A stretch of 8,657 nucleotides of DNA from JBKPNX01 sp046732855 (GTDB taxonomy: Bacteria; Pseudomonadota; Alphaproteobacteria; Geminicoccales; Geminicoccaceae), in contig JBKPNX010000134.1 in NCBI GenBank assembly GCA_046732855.1, positions 1 to 8,657 of the forward strand, given 5' to 3'. The notes below the pieces were generated by a model. The model saw nothing but the letters and a program-made list of their open reading frames with translations, did not search any database and had not been told where the DNA came from. Shown here in pieces: positions 1 to 6,596 of the stretch (its first letter is position 1; each line of letters starts with the position of its first letter). A program made the position numbers and the translations under genes.

Positions 1-1
1 A

Positions 2-97
2 CCCACCAGGGTGGTCACCGCCCCCACCGCCCCAAATCCGCCGCCTCCGCTACAGCGCGCCCGACTCGGCTCTATCATCTCGCCGGACGACGCCTAG
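2..97 (+). CDS. C-terminal tail of an unidentified protein, cut by the window edge
   Basis: Frame 2 is open from the first base to a TAG at 95-97. It reads as a natural-looking tail: a Thr/Ala/Pro-rich stretch with four consecutive prolines (38-49), then RARLGSIISPDDA and the stop. Codons are G/C-ending. The start and most of the gene lie outside the window, so no family can be named. Frame 1 is also open here but gives an Arg/His/Pro-rich product that looks like a shadow. There is no convincing terminator after the stop, only an 8-bp palindrome GCGATCGC at 104-111. Confidence 0.45.
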   Translation, partial: PTRVVTAPTAPNPPPPLQRARLGSIISPDDA

Positions 98-159
98 TTC
101 CCTGCGATCGCCCGTTTTCACACGGCCAAGACCCGAAGCGGTCATTTTTAGACCACAGG

Positions 160-258
160 CGGCCTCGCTGGCGGCTGGGCTTGCCCCTCCCCGTCGAGAC
201 GGGTATCGCGCTTTCGGCGGTGGCGCTCGGTGCCACCGTGGCGCTGGCGGTCCAGCCC
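160..258 (+). pseudogene. Remnant of a HupE/UreJ-type membrane protein
   Basis: Frame 1 at 178-252 reads GLPLPVETGIALSAVALGAT followed by VALAV. From memory this matches the conserved HupE/UreJ segment (GxPLPxVExGIALSxxxLGxxVALAV), which forms a transmembrane helix in nickel-related or hydrogenase-accessory membrane proteins. Upstream, the small-residue stretch expected before it seems to lie in another frame (GCG GCC TCG CTG GCG GCT near 162-179), suggesting an indel. After ALAVQP the resemblance stops and the reading becomes unrelated sequence up to a TGA at 370-372. No other HupE segments are visible. A TTG-started 63-codon frame (181-372) covers the scrap, but I do not believe it is a functional gene. 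Confidence 0.45.
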
Positions 259-371
259 TCGATTGGTCCGACGTTCGACGATCGATTTGACGCGAGCGGC
301 CGGCTGGGGAAAGCCTGCTCAGTCGAATGCACCCTGTATCAACTGAGATTTAGGCGAAGCACGAAGGGTTG

Positions 372-1304
372 ATGCTGAGCCTGGATGAGCCATGCTCACG
401 AGAGCGGCGGGGAAGCGGCGCGGCCCTCAAGCACTACCTTGGCAAACCGTGCTGGACGTGCGGCGGCACGACCCGGTACACGTCGTCGCCAACCTGCATC
501 GACTGCAACCGCGACCGCTGCCGCGCCTACTTCGATCGGAACCGGGACAAGATCAAGGCGAGAACGCGCGCATACGACGCGCGACCCGAAACCAAGGCGC
601 GCGTCACCGCCTACGACGACGCCCTGCGCAGTCGATCCGTGCTTGCTACAAAGAACGCCCGCTCGGGATGGTGTTCACGCGCGCCGACGCGATCGGGCAA
701 GGGCTTCACCACCTATTATGTCGAAGCGTGCAAAGAAGGCCACATGTGCGGGCGCGATCACAATGACAGCTGCGTCGACTGCACGCGCGCGTATCCGTCA
801 CCCAAGCAAAAGGCGGCAATCGAACGCCACGCCGCAACGCGGGCCGAACGCGAGCGAGACAGTCGCACCGCCGAACGCGAGCAGGCCACGCTCGAGCGCG
901 AACGCAAGGCCGCGGAACGCGTCGCAGAGCACGAACGAGCCAGGGCCGAACGCGAGCGAGCCACGGCGGAACGTGCCGCCAGGCCTCGATACGAACCCAA
1001 ACGCGTCGCGTCGCCCCGTCTCACCGACGAGGAACGCCAGGCGATCGAGCGCGCACGCGCTGAGAAACGTCCCGCAGCTGAGCGGGAACGCAAGGAGGAA
1101 CGCGCACGAGCCAAAGCCGAGCGCGAGGAGGAACGCGCACGAGCCAAAGCCGAGCGCACGCGTGCCGAAGGTGAGGCGTCGCCATTGCGACGTGCGCGTG
1201 GTCAGGAGGCCCTGCTGTCGTTCTCTGCAGACGAGGCCGCCGCGATCGAGGCCGCCATCGCGGCAGGCAAGGTCACCAAGATTAAGCGCCCGATCGACGT
1301 GTGA
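372..1304 (+). CDS. Unidentified protein: two cysteine clusters plus a long Arg/Glu/Ala coiled-coil region
   Basis: The product is 310 residues and I do not recognise a named family. Residues 27-45 form a zinc-ribbon-like cluster, CWTC then CIDC, followed by a basic Tyr/Arg/Lys segment (residues 46-68) like that after treble-clef or HNH-type fingers in phage proteins. A second cluster lies at residues 120-137 (C120, H124, C126, C134, C137). Residues 145-265 are almost entirely Arg, Glu, Ala and Lys with heptad-like spacing, so a long charged helix or coiled coil is likely. The C-terminus ends with a short Ala-rich helix and AIAAGKVTKIKRP, a tail I associate with small alphaproteobacterial or phage proteins. 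No HNH catalytic motif is visible. The in-frame stop at 351-353 leaves only TTG 369 or ATG 372 as starts, and ATG overlaps the preceding TGA (TGATG). There is no well-spaced Shine-Dalgarno. Cytoplasmic nucleic-acid binding is inferred only. A longer overlapping frame at 385-1509 is a shadow. Confidence 0.7.
   Translation: MLSLDEPCSRERRGSGAALKHYLGKPCWTCGGTTRYTSSPTCIDCNRDRCRAYFDRNRDKIKARTRAYDARPETKARVTAYDDALRSRSVLATKNARSGWCSRAPTRSGKGFTTYYVEACKEGHMCGRDHNDSCVDCTRAYPSPKQKAAIERHAATRAERERDSRTAEREQATLERERKAAERVAEHERARAERERATAERAARPRYEPKRVASPRLTDEERQAIERARAEKRPAAERERKEERARAKAEREEERARAKAERTRAEGEASPLRRARGQEALLSFSADEAAAIEAAIAAGKVTKIKRPIDV
1092..1157 (+). repeat. Tandem duplication of a 33-bp unit inside the coiled-coil gene
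   Basis: Units 1092-1124 and 1125-1157 differ only at their first base (AAG versus GAG). Each encodes eleven residues, (K/E)EERARAKAER, so the duplication keeps frame and lengthens the charged helix by three turns. The near identity suggests recent slippage or unequal recombination. Shorter related units (GAACGCGAGCGAG) occur near 846 and 948. Confidence 0.9.
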
Positions 1305-1465
1305 AGCGGTCACGCGGCGATCACGTCGCCGGCAGCCTCGAAGACGAGAAGGAGCTGATCAAGGACGAGGCTGCCAATCCGACGATCGCCTTCCTCCCTG
1401 CGCGGGCAGCCGAGCGATCGCGCAGCGGTCAAGGCTCGCGCACGCCCGCGAGCAACCCGCAGTGA
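1301..1465 (+). CDS. Possible small protein overlapping the preceding stop
   Basis: A GTG at 1301 overlaps the TGA of the upstream gene (GTGA) and opens 54 codons to TGA 1463-1465. The first part looks protein-like (GSLEDEKELIKDEAANPTIA). The second half is Ser/Arg/Gln-rich and less convincing. The GTGA overlap is an arrangement often seen in translationally coupled genes. No Shine-Dalgarno of its own can be separated from the upstream coding sequence. I recognise no family. It could equally be a chance frame in the 320-base gap before the next gene. Confidence 0.25.
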   Translation: MKRSRGDHVAGSLEDEKELIKDEAANPTIAFLPARAAERSRSGQGSRTPASNPQ

Positions 1466-1625
1466 TCGGGCAGCGGATTAAGGACAATCGGGCGGGCGTA
1501 GAGCAGTAATCGATTAGACGGAACATAGCCGGCGTGGCGAGATAGCGGCGCATTCGGCATCAAATCTTATCCAGCTTTGAGCAATCATCTCCACTGACCC
1601 CACCGACTGCGCTGAGCCAAAAGAA

Positions 1626-1817
1626 ATGAGCGACCAGCCGTCCTATCTCAAAATGCGCCTGCCCCGGTGGGCTGAGGCCGAGCGCCGACGCCAGCGCCGA
1701 CCAGTTGGTCCAAGGGAGCTGCCCCCGCCTCGCCCTGAGCCCGTCCGTCCCTGGCGGCCGTCACCAGGTCGCGCCGTCGAGGAGCCCTGCTACTTCATGA
1801 CCCCGGATGAGGAGTAG
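1626..1817 (+). CDS. Small Pro/Arg-rich hypothetical protein
   Basis: A 63-residue product beginning MSDQPSYLKMRLPRWAEAER, with a basic middle, a proline-rich centre and an acidic end (YFMTPDEE). Codon choice is G/C-biased as in its neighbours, and the start and end look natural. The Shine-Dalgarno is weak (AAAAGAA just before ATG). There is no signal peptide, membrane segment or recognisable domain. It lies 42 bases upstream of the next small gene in the same direction, so the two may be co-transcribed. Function unknown. The main alternative is a chance frame, but the composition argues modestly for a real gene. Confidence 0.5.
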   Translation: MSDQPSYLKMRLPRWAEAERRRQRRPVGPRELPPPRPEPVRPWRPSPGRAVEEPCYFMTPDEE

Positions 1818-1859
1818 GGCGCGCCAGCACATCCAATGCAAAGAAAGGACCCGAGAACG

Positions 1860-2084
1860 ATGACACCAGAGCAGCGCGACCAACCGGGATGGGAGACCAT
1901 CGTCGCGGCCTCCTCCGACGAGCACATGGTCACCGACCGCCTGCCGGTGCCGGGCGGTTGGCTGTACCGGGTGATGAACCGGGTCAGTGGCGACCCGGCC
2001 CTGTGCTTTGTCCCCGACAAGGTTGCACCGCAAGCCGCAAGCCCCGCGACGACCAGGCTACCGTCAAGCCGACTTCGACGGTAA
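1860..2084 (+). CDS. Small hypothetical protein with a DRLPVPGGWLYR motif
   Basis: A 74-residue product starting MTPEQRDQPGWETIVAASSD. The centre, TDRLPVPGGWLYRV followed by ALCFVPD, resembles a short beta-rich module that I recall from small uncharacterised alphaproteobacterial proteins. ATG 1860 is chosen because AAAGGA (1844-1849) lies 10 bases upstream. An in-frame ATG at 1836 would place that sequence inside the gene and add eight residues. The last twenty residues are Ala/Ser/Pro/Arg-rich and poorly constrained. The gene converges on the binding-protein gene with only five bases between their stops, leaving no room for separate terminators. Likely cytoplasmic; function unknown. Confidence 0.65.
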   Translation: MTPEQRDQPGWETIVAASSDEHMVTDRLPVPGGWLYRVMNRVSGDPALCFVPDKVAPQAASPATTRLPSSRLRR

Positions 2085-2089
2085 CCGCA

Positions 2090-3205
2090 CTAGTCCCGGT
2101 CGGGAGCTAACGGCACGTAGTTGCCGTCGGCTTGCCACACGAACCATTGCCATGGGTCAAAGCCAGTGACATCGCCCTTCTCGTCGAAGCCGATCCTACC
2201 CAGCACCGTCTCGAACTGGCGGCTGTGCATGGCCAGCGCCACCGGATCCAGGTCCAGCGAACCGGCCGCCTCGACTGCCTGGGCCCAGACCTGCACCGCG
2301 GCATAGGCGTAGAGCGTGAATCCCGGCGGATCGTAACCCTGTGCCCGAAACCGCGCTACGATCTCCGCCGCCTGGGGGTTCTCGCGCGCATCCGCCGCCG
2401 CCATCATGACCGTACCTTCGAGCCCCGGACCCGCGATCATCGGGAAGTCCGCGGTCGCCATGGCGCTGTTGGCGATCAGCTGGAGGTCATAGCCGCGGTC
2501 ACGCGCCTGGCGGAAGATCAGGCCCGTCTCCCGGTGGTAGCCGCCGACAAAAAAGACGTCGACGCCTGCGGCCTCCATCTTCGAGGCCAGCGCGGAATAC
2601 TCCGCTTCGCCTGGGGTGTAGGTCTCATCCAGGGCCAAGCGCACGCCGCGCTCGTGCAACCTGCGTCTCGCGCCGTCGGCAAGGCCCGCCCCAAAGGTGG
2701 TTCCGTCATCCAGGATCGCGATCTTCTTGCCGTTCCAATGGTCGGCAAGGTAATCGGCAACCTTTGCCCCTTGCCGGTCGTCCCGGCCGCACACGCGGAA
2801 CACGTTCGGGCTGCCTTCGTCGGTCAGCTTTGAGCTGATCGCGCCGGGGGCGATCATGAGAATCTCTGACTGCTCGTAGATCTTCGAGGCCGGAATCGCG
2901 GAGTGCGAGCACCAGTGCCCGGCGACGAAGACCACGCTATCGCTGACCAGCTTGCGAGCGAGCGCCACGGCTTGATCAGGATCGCAGAAGTCGTCGCCGA
3001 CGACCAGCTCGACCCCTTGGCCGAGGACTCCGCCGTTGGCGTTAAGATCTTCGACCGCGAGTTCGGTGCCGCGCTGATACTGCTCGCCAAACCATGCATT
3101 CGCGCCGGTCATCGGACCGGCCACGCCAATCCGGATCTCCGCGTCCGCCGTCCGCGCATAGAGCGCCGCAGCTAACATAGCCGCAGCGAGCCGTCGAAGG
3201 ACCAT
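2090..3205 (-). CDS. ABC transporter periplasmic substrate-binding protein, branched-chain amino acid (LivJ/LivK) type
   Basis: A 371-residue exported solute-binding protein. Residues 1-22 are a signal peptide (MVLRR, a hydrophobic Ala/Leu core, then ADA before E23). The mature start EIRIGVAGPMTG is the usual first strand of the Peripla_BP_6 fold. Further family marks are NGGVLGQGVELVVGDD, GHWCSHSAIPASKIYEQ, FRVCGRDDRQG, AILDDGTTFGAGLADG, a FVGGYHRETG segment, and a C-terminal GRIGFDEKGDVTGFDPWQWF. Length is normal for the family and I see no break. Start at 3205 is set by GGAGG (3210-3214) four bases upstream; an in-frame ATG at 3232 would put nine polar residues before the signal peptide. 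No permease or ATPase genes adjoin it, so it is an orphan: either it supplies a transporter elsewhere or acts as a sensor. Ligand (amino acid, amide or other small molecule) cannot be read from sequence. It is divergent from the cyclase gene. Confidence 0.93.
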   Translation of the reverse strand: MVLRRLAAAMLAAALYARTADAEIRIGVAGPMTGANAWFGEQYQRGTELAVEDLNANGGVLGQGVELVVGDDFCDPDQAVALARKLVSDSVVFVAGHWCSHSAIPASKIYEQSEILMIAPGAISSKLTDEGSPNVFRVCGRDDRQGAKVADYLADHWNGKKIAILDDGTTFGAGLADGARRRLHERGVRLALDETYTPGEAEYSALASKMEAAGVDVFFVGGYHRETGLIFRQARDRGYDLQLIANSAMATADFPMIAGPGLEGTVMMAAADARENPQAAEIVARFRAQGYDPPGFTLYAYAAVQVWAQAVEAAGSLDLDPVALAMHSRQFETVLGRIGFDEKGDVTGFDPWQWFVWQADGNYVPLAPDRD

Positions 3206-3482
3206 GGAGCCTCCAGCAGGGCAAGTCAGCACTTTGCGCTCCCGACGCGGCTGGCGGCAATACGGAATCTAACTCGACCTTGAGGACTCGCGGTCCGCCG
3301 TGTGAGGCACGGCCATGCATCGCCTTGCCGAGGGAATCACCCCCGAGCAGGCGATCGACGATCGCCCGAATCAAGCCCGAAGCGGTCATGAGGTCGGGAG
3401 GTCGCGACGCATTGTGGCCTGCGACCCATCGTTCTGATACGGTCCGTGCGGTTGCGAGCTTCATGGGGTTGCGAGGAGCGCG
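3206..3482. promoter_or_regulatory. Divergent intergenic region between the binding protein and the cyclase
   Basis: About 277 bases separate the two divergent starts and must carry both promoters. I see a 6-bp inverted repeat GGTCGC / GCGACC (3400-3405 and 3421-3426) spaced by 15 bases, which could be an operator, and one copy of the recurring CGAAGCGGTCAT motif (3378-3389). The cyclase start has GAGGAG at 3473-3478. No strong sigma-70 promoter match stands out. Open frames on both strands here look like shadows. Confidence 0.4.
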
Positions 3483-5808
3483 GTGGACATCGCAGCGTGG
3501 CTGCGGGAGTTGGATCTAGAGCGCTACGAGGCGGCGTTCCGGAGCAACGATATCGACGTCGATCTCCTGTCGGACCTGACCGAGGCCGATCTTGAGCGGC
3601 TCGGCGTCGCCTCACTAGGTCACCGCAAGAAGCTGCTACGGGCAATAGAGGCCCTGCGCCCGCCTGAACCCGACGTGTCGGCCGGCGCGACCGAAATCGC
3701 CGATGAAGCATCTCATAAGCCTTCGACGCTGGCTTCACGATCTGAGGCCGAGCGCCGGCAGCTGACCGTGATGTTCGTCGATCTGGTGGGCTCGACCGCG
3801 CTGTCGGCGAGGCTCGATCCCGAGGACCTGCGGGACGTAATGCGGGCTTATCAGACGACCTGCGCCGAGGTCATCGGGGGCTTTGAGGGGCATGTGGCGA
3901 AGTTCCTGGGCGACGGCGTGCTCGCCTATTTCGGCTGGCCGGTCGCGCACGAGGACGACGCCGAGCGGGCGGTGCGGGCCGCACTTCAGCTGGTCGAGAC
4001 GGTCGCCCGGGTCGATGCCCATCCCGAGGTGCGGCTCCAGGCGCGGGCGGGCATCGCCACCGGCATCGCCGTAGTCGGCGACGTCGTGGGCGAGGGGGCT
4101 CGCGCGAGGAGGCGGTGGTCGGCGAGATGCCGAACCTGGCGGCGCGCCTCCAGGCCCTGGCGGCGCCAAGATCGGTGGTGATCAGCCAGGCGACGCGCCG
4201 GCTGGTCGGCGGCCTGTTCGAGTTGACAGATCTCGGTCCCAAGCGCTTCAGGGGCTTCGCCGAACCGTTATCCGCCTGGCGGGTCGAAGGCGAGGGTCGC
4301 GCCGAGGACCGCTTCGCGGGGCGCCAGACAGCTGGCCTGACGCCCCTTGTCGGGCGCGAGGCGGAGCTTAGGCAGCTCCTGCACCGCTGGCAGCAGGTCA
4401 AAGACGGCGAGGGGCATGTGGTGCTCCTGTCGGGCGAGCCGGGCATCGGCAAATCTCGCGTCGTCCGCGAGCTGCGCGAACGGCTCGAGGGCGAGCCCCG
4501 CATCCGCCTGCTCTACCAGTGCTCACCGCATCACACGACCAGCCCGCTGCACCCGGTCATCGCGCAGCTGGAGCGCGCCGCCGGCTTCGCGCGCGACGAT
4601 CTGCCCGACGCGAGGCTCGACAAGCTGGAGGCGGTGCTGACGCGCGGCACGGACATGCTCGATCAGGCCGTGCCGCTGATCGCGGCCCTGCTCGGCCTGC
4701 CGACGGGAGGTCGCTACCCGGCGCTCGACCTGACGCCGCAGCGCCAGAAGCAACTGACGCTCGGAGCTCTGGTCGAGCAGCTGGACGGGCTCGCGGCCGA
4801 ACGACCGGTGCTGCTCGCCTATGAGGACGTGCACTGGAGTGATCCGACCACGCAGGAGCTGCTCCGCCTGACGATCGAGCGCGTCCATCGTCTGCCGGTG
4901 CTCGCGATCATCACCTTCCGGCCGGAGTTCACGCCGCCCTGGTCGGGCCAGCCGCACGGCAGCGCGCTGGCGCTTAGCCGGCTCGGCCGGCGTGAGGGCG
5001 CCGCCCTGGTCGAGCGGGTGGTCCGGGACAAGGCGCTGCCGGCCGAGGTCGCGGCGCAAATTGTGGCAAAGACCGACGGCGTGCCGCTGTTCGTCGAGGA
5101 GCTGACTAAGACGGTGCTCGAGTCCGGACTCCTCGCGGATGCTGGCGACCACTACGAGCTGGCCGGCCCGCTGCCCCCGCTCGCGATCCCCGCGACGCTG
5201 CACGACTCGCTGCTCGCGCGCCTCGACCGCCTCGCCCCGGTCAAGGAGATCGCGCAGATCGGCGCCGCGCTCGGCCGCGAGTTCCCGCATGCGCTCCTCG
5301 CCGCGGTCGCCGGTCGGCCGGAGCCAGAACTCCTATCCGCCCTCGACCAGCTGGTCGCGTCCGAGCTGGTGTTTCGTCGTGGCGTTTCGCCCGAGGCCAC
5401 CTACAGCTTCAAGCACGCCTTGGTCCAGGACGCTGCCTACGGCACGCTGCTCAAGTCCCGCCGGCAGCACCTCCACGCGCGCATCGCGAAGGTGCTCGAA
5501 GAGCAGTTCCCAGAGACGGTGGACTCCCAACCCGAGCTCCTGGCCCACCACTGCACACAGGCGGGGATCATCGAAAAAGCTGTCGGTTACTGGTACCAGG
5601 CCGGGCGCCAGGGAATGGCGCGCTCTGCGATGGTTGAAGCCGCCGCGCAACTGACGCAAGCCCTGGAGTTATTGGCCGGCCTCCCAGGTGGCCCTGATCG
5701 GGACCACAAGGAACTAGACCTGCAGATCGCACTTGGCGCTGCTCTGATCGCCACTCGAGGCTGGGCAGCGCCCGAGGTGGAGAGAGCTTGCTCGACGAGC
5801 TGGCGTGA
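3483..5808 (+). pseudogene. SAM-domain class III adenylate/guanylate cyclase fused to AAA ATPase (TPR region mostly deleted), broken
   Basis: The ancestral product joined an N-terminal SAM domain (from GTG 3483, MDIAAWLRELDLERYEAAF through KKLLRAIEALR, residues 1-60), a class III nucleotide cyclase domain, an AAA/NTPase module and TPR repeats. The cyclase part shows FVDLVGSTALS with the first metal-binding Asp, KFLGDGVLAYFG with the second, and NLAARLQ with the late Asn and Arg. The NTPase part has Walker A GEPGIGKS (4433-4456) and Walker B-like LLAYEDVHW (about 4811-4837). From memory, family members run to roughly 1,100 residues. Two lesions break it. A base is missing from a G-run at 4094-4098, so the first frame stops at 4181 and the rest continues in another frame to 5887. 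Near 5780, within ATRGWAAPEVERA, most of the TPR region is gone and the sequence jumps to LLDELA-stop (5788-5808), the usual end of this family, in a third frame. GAGGAG (3473-3478) supports the GTG start. Loss of function is inferred. Confidence 0.88.
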
Positions 5809-5810
5809 GT

Positions 5811-5831
5811 CGGCTCGTGGGCTACGAGCCG
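5811..5831 (+). terminator. Hairpin just after the cyclase end
   Basis: An 8-bp perfect stem (CGGCTCGT at 5811-5818 with ACGAGCCG at 5824-5831) and a 5-base loop begins two bases after the TGA that ends LLDELA. There is no T-run, so it is not a classic intrinsic terminator. It may stabilise the 3' end or be a relic terminator. Its position agrees with 5806-5808 being the original stop of the cyclase gene. Confidence 0.45.
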
Positions 5832-6023
5832 CCTGTGGAAGCGAGCAAGGGGGCCTCCGCAATGCGATCGCGAAGCGGACATTATGAGCGGAGCATGCGC
5901 GAGTGGGCCCCAAGGCGGAGCGCTGGCGGCCGGCTTGGTAGGTCACCGCAGCGCTGGCATTACGGCAGCCCGACAGATGAGCGCGACCAGGAGGCGGAAG
6001 GTCGAAGTCCCACGCCAGAAAGC

Positions 6024-6052
6024 TTGACATTGTCCGTCACAATGATTATTGA
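6024..6052 (+). promoter_or_regulatory. Possible sigma-70 promoter
   Basis: A perfect TTGACA (6024-6029), then 17 bases, then TATTGA (6047-6052), a weak -10 with three of six consensus bases. It lies in the AT-rich part of the gap and points toward no clear gene, apart from a doubtful 52-codon frame that would start upstream of the expected transcript start. It may be a relic or a chance match. Confidence 0.25.
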
Positions 6053-6367
6053 TACCTATCTTCGGCGATTGCGGCTCGCAGCCCCTCCGACCTCTGAAGC
6101 GGACTGTTTTGCTTTCGACTATATTTTCGTACTGAACTTGGTAGGCGAGATGGAGTGCATCTCTCTCTCTATCTGGACCAGCCGTCTTCTAAGCGACTGA
6201 AATCTCGGGTCCTTCTCGGGCCAAAACGGGTACGGCGGGGCCCCGCGCGATACTTGGCTAGCGACAGCCCCGGATTCCGGGTTCGCAGTTCGCATCGCTC
6301 GGCTCACTGGCCGGCTTGAACGCCGCAGAATTCCTCAGGTCGGAGGCCACTGGGAGTGCAAACTTGG

Positions 6368-6394
6368 GGTGCGACCCGTCGCAGCCGTCGCACC
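6368..6394. repeat. Inverted repeat GGTGCGAC / GTCGCACC
   Basis: Perfect 8-bp arms at 6368-6375 and 6387-6394 surround an 11-base centre. A second, mutually exclusive pairing uses GCGAC (6371-6375) with GTCGC (6378-6382). No poly-T follows and no gene starts nearby. It could be a protein-binding site or part of a structured RNA; nothing decides between them. Confidence 0.5.
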
Positions 6395-6596
6395 GAGGTT
6401 CGAACTAGATCGGCCGAAGGCGGCTGGATCTCTGGCTTTCTAGTGGTCGAGATCCAACGGGCAGTACCCTGGAACACCCGAACTACCCGGAGCTGCTTGC
6501 CGGAGTTCGGTTTTGAAGACGAGAAGTCAGTGGAGCTCAAGACGATCGACCCGCCGCCGCGCAGTGGCCGCAGCGCGCCGAGTGCCGAGGATTCCC

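Larger units (their letters stand above)
5832..6596. other. Gene-poor stretch of about 765 bases
   Basis: I find no convincing gene here. Weak candidates are a 47-codon + frame (ATG 5884 to TGA 6025-6027, ending RRRKVEVPRQKA) and a 52-codon + frame (ATG 6042 to TGA 6198-6200), both without a Shine-Dalgarno. The part around 6040-6170 is more AT-rich than its surroundings. Two copies of the GAAGCGGAC motif lie at 5872-5880 and 6096-6104. Frames around 6304-6849 and 6356-6709 have shadow-like composition. The stretch may be decayed DNA between a deleted cyclase and the sCache gene. Confidence 0.5.

Noticed and set aside
758..1313. Two minus-strand frames of 133 and 171 codons opposite the same gene
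   Set aside because: Their Arg/Ser/Ala or Leu/Gly/Arg repeats are the antisense reading of the ERERA repeats.
385..1509. A 374-codon plus-strand frame overlapping the cysteine-cluster gene
   Set aside because: It is longer but is an Arg/Ser/Pro/Ala-rich shadow of the GC-rich gene in another frame, with no domain-like segments. The 372-1304 frame has ordered cysteine clusters and G/C-ending codons.
2132..2833. A 233-codon plus-strand frame opposite the binding protein
   Set aside because: Arg/Ala/Val-rich antisense shadow; the minus-strand frame has a signal peptide, Shine-Dalgarno and family motifs throughout.
4523..5290. A 255-codon minus-strand frame opposite the cyclase-ATPase
   Set aside because: It lies opposite clear ATPase coding sequence and has Arg/Gln/Glu-rich shadow composition.
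6161..6170. (CT)5 dinucleotide run
   Set aside because: Too short to be informative, and not near a gene start where slippage would matter.
6391..6410. GGTTCGAA at 6397-6404, suggestive of a tRNA T-loop
   Set aside because: The bases on either side do not form a 5-bp T-stem, and no acceptor or anticodon stem can be drawn.
6558..6577. CGCGC / GCGCG pairing downstream of the sCache stop as a terminator
   Set aside because: Only a 5-bp stem with a 10-base loop and no T-run; such pairings are common by chance in GC-rich DNA.
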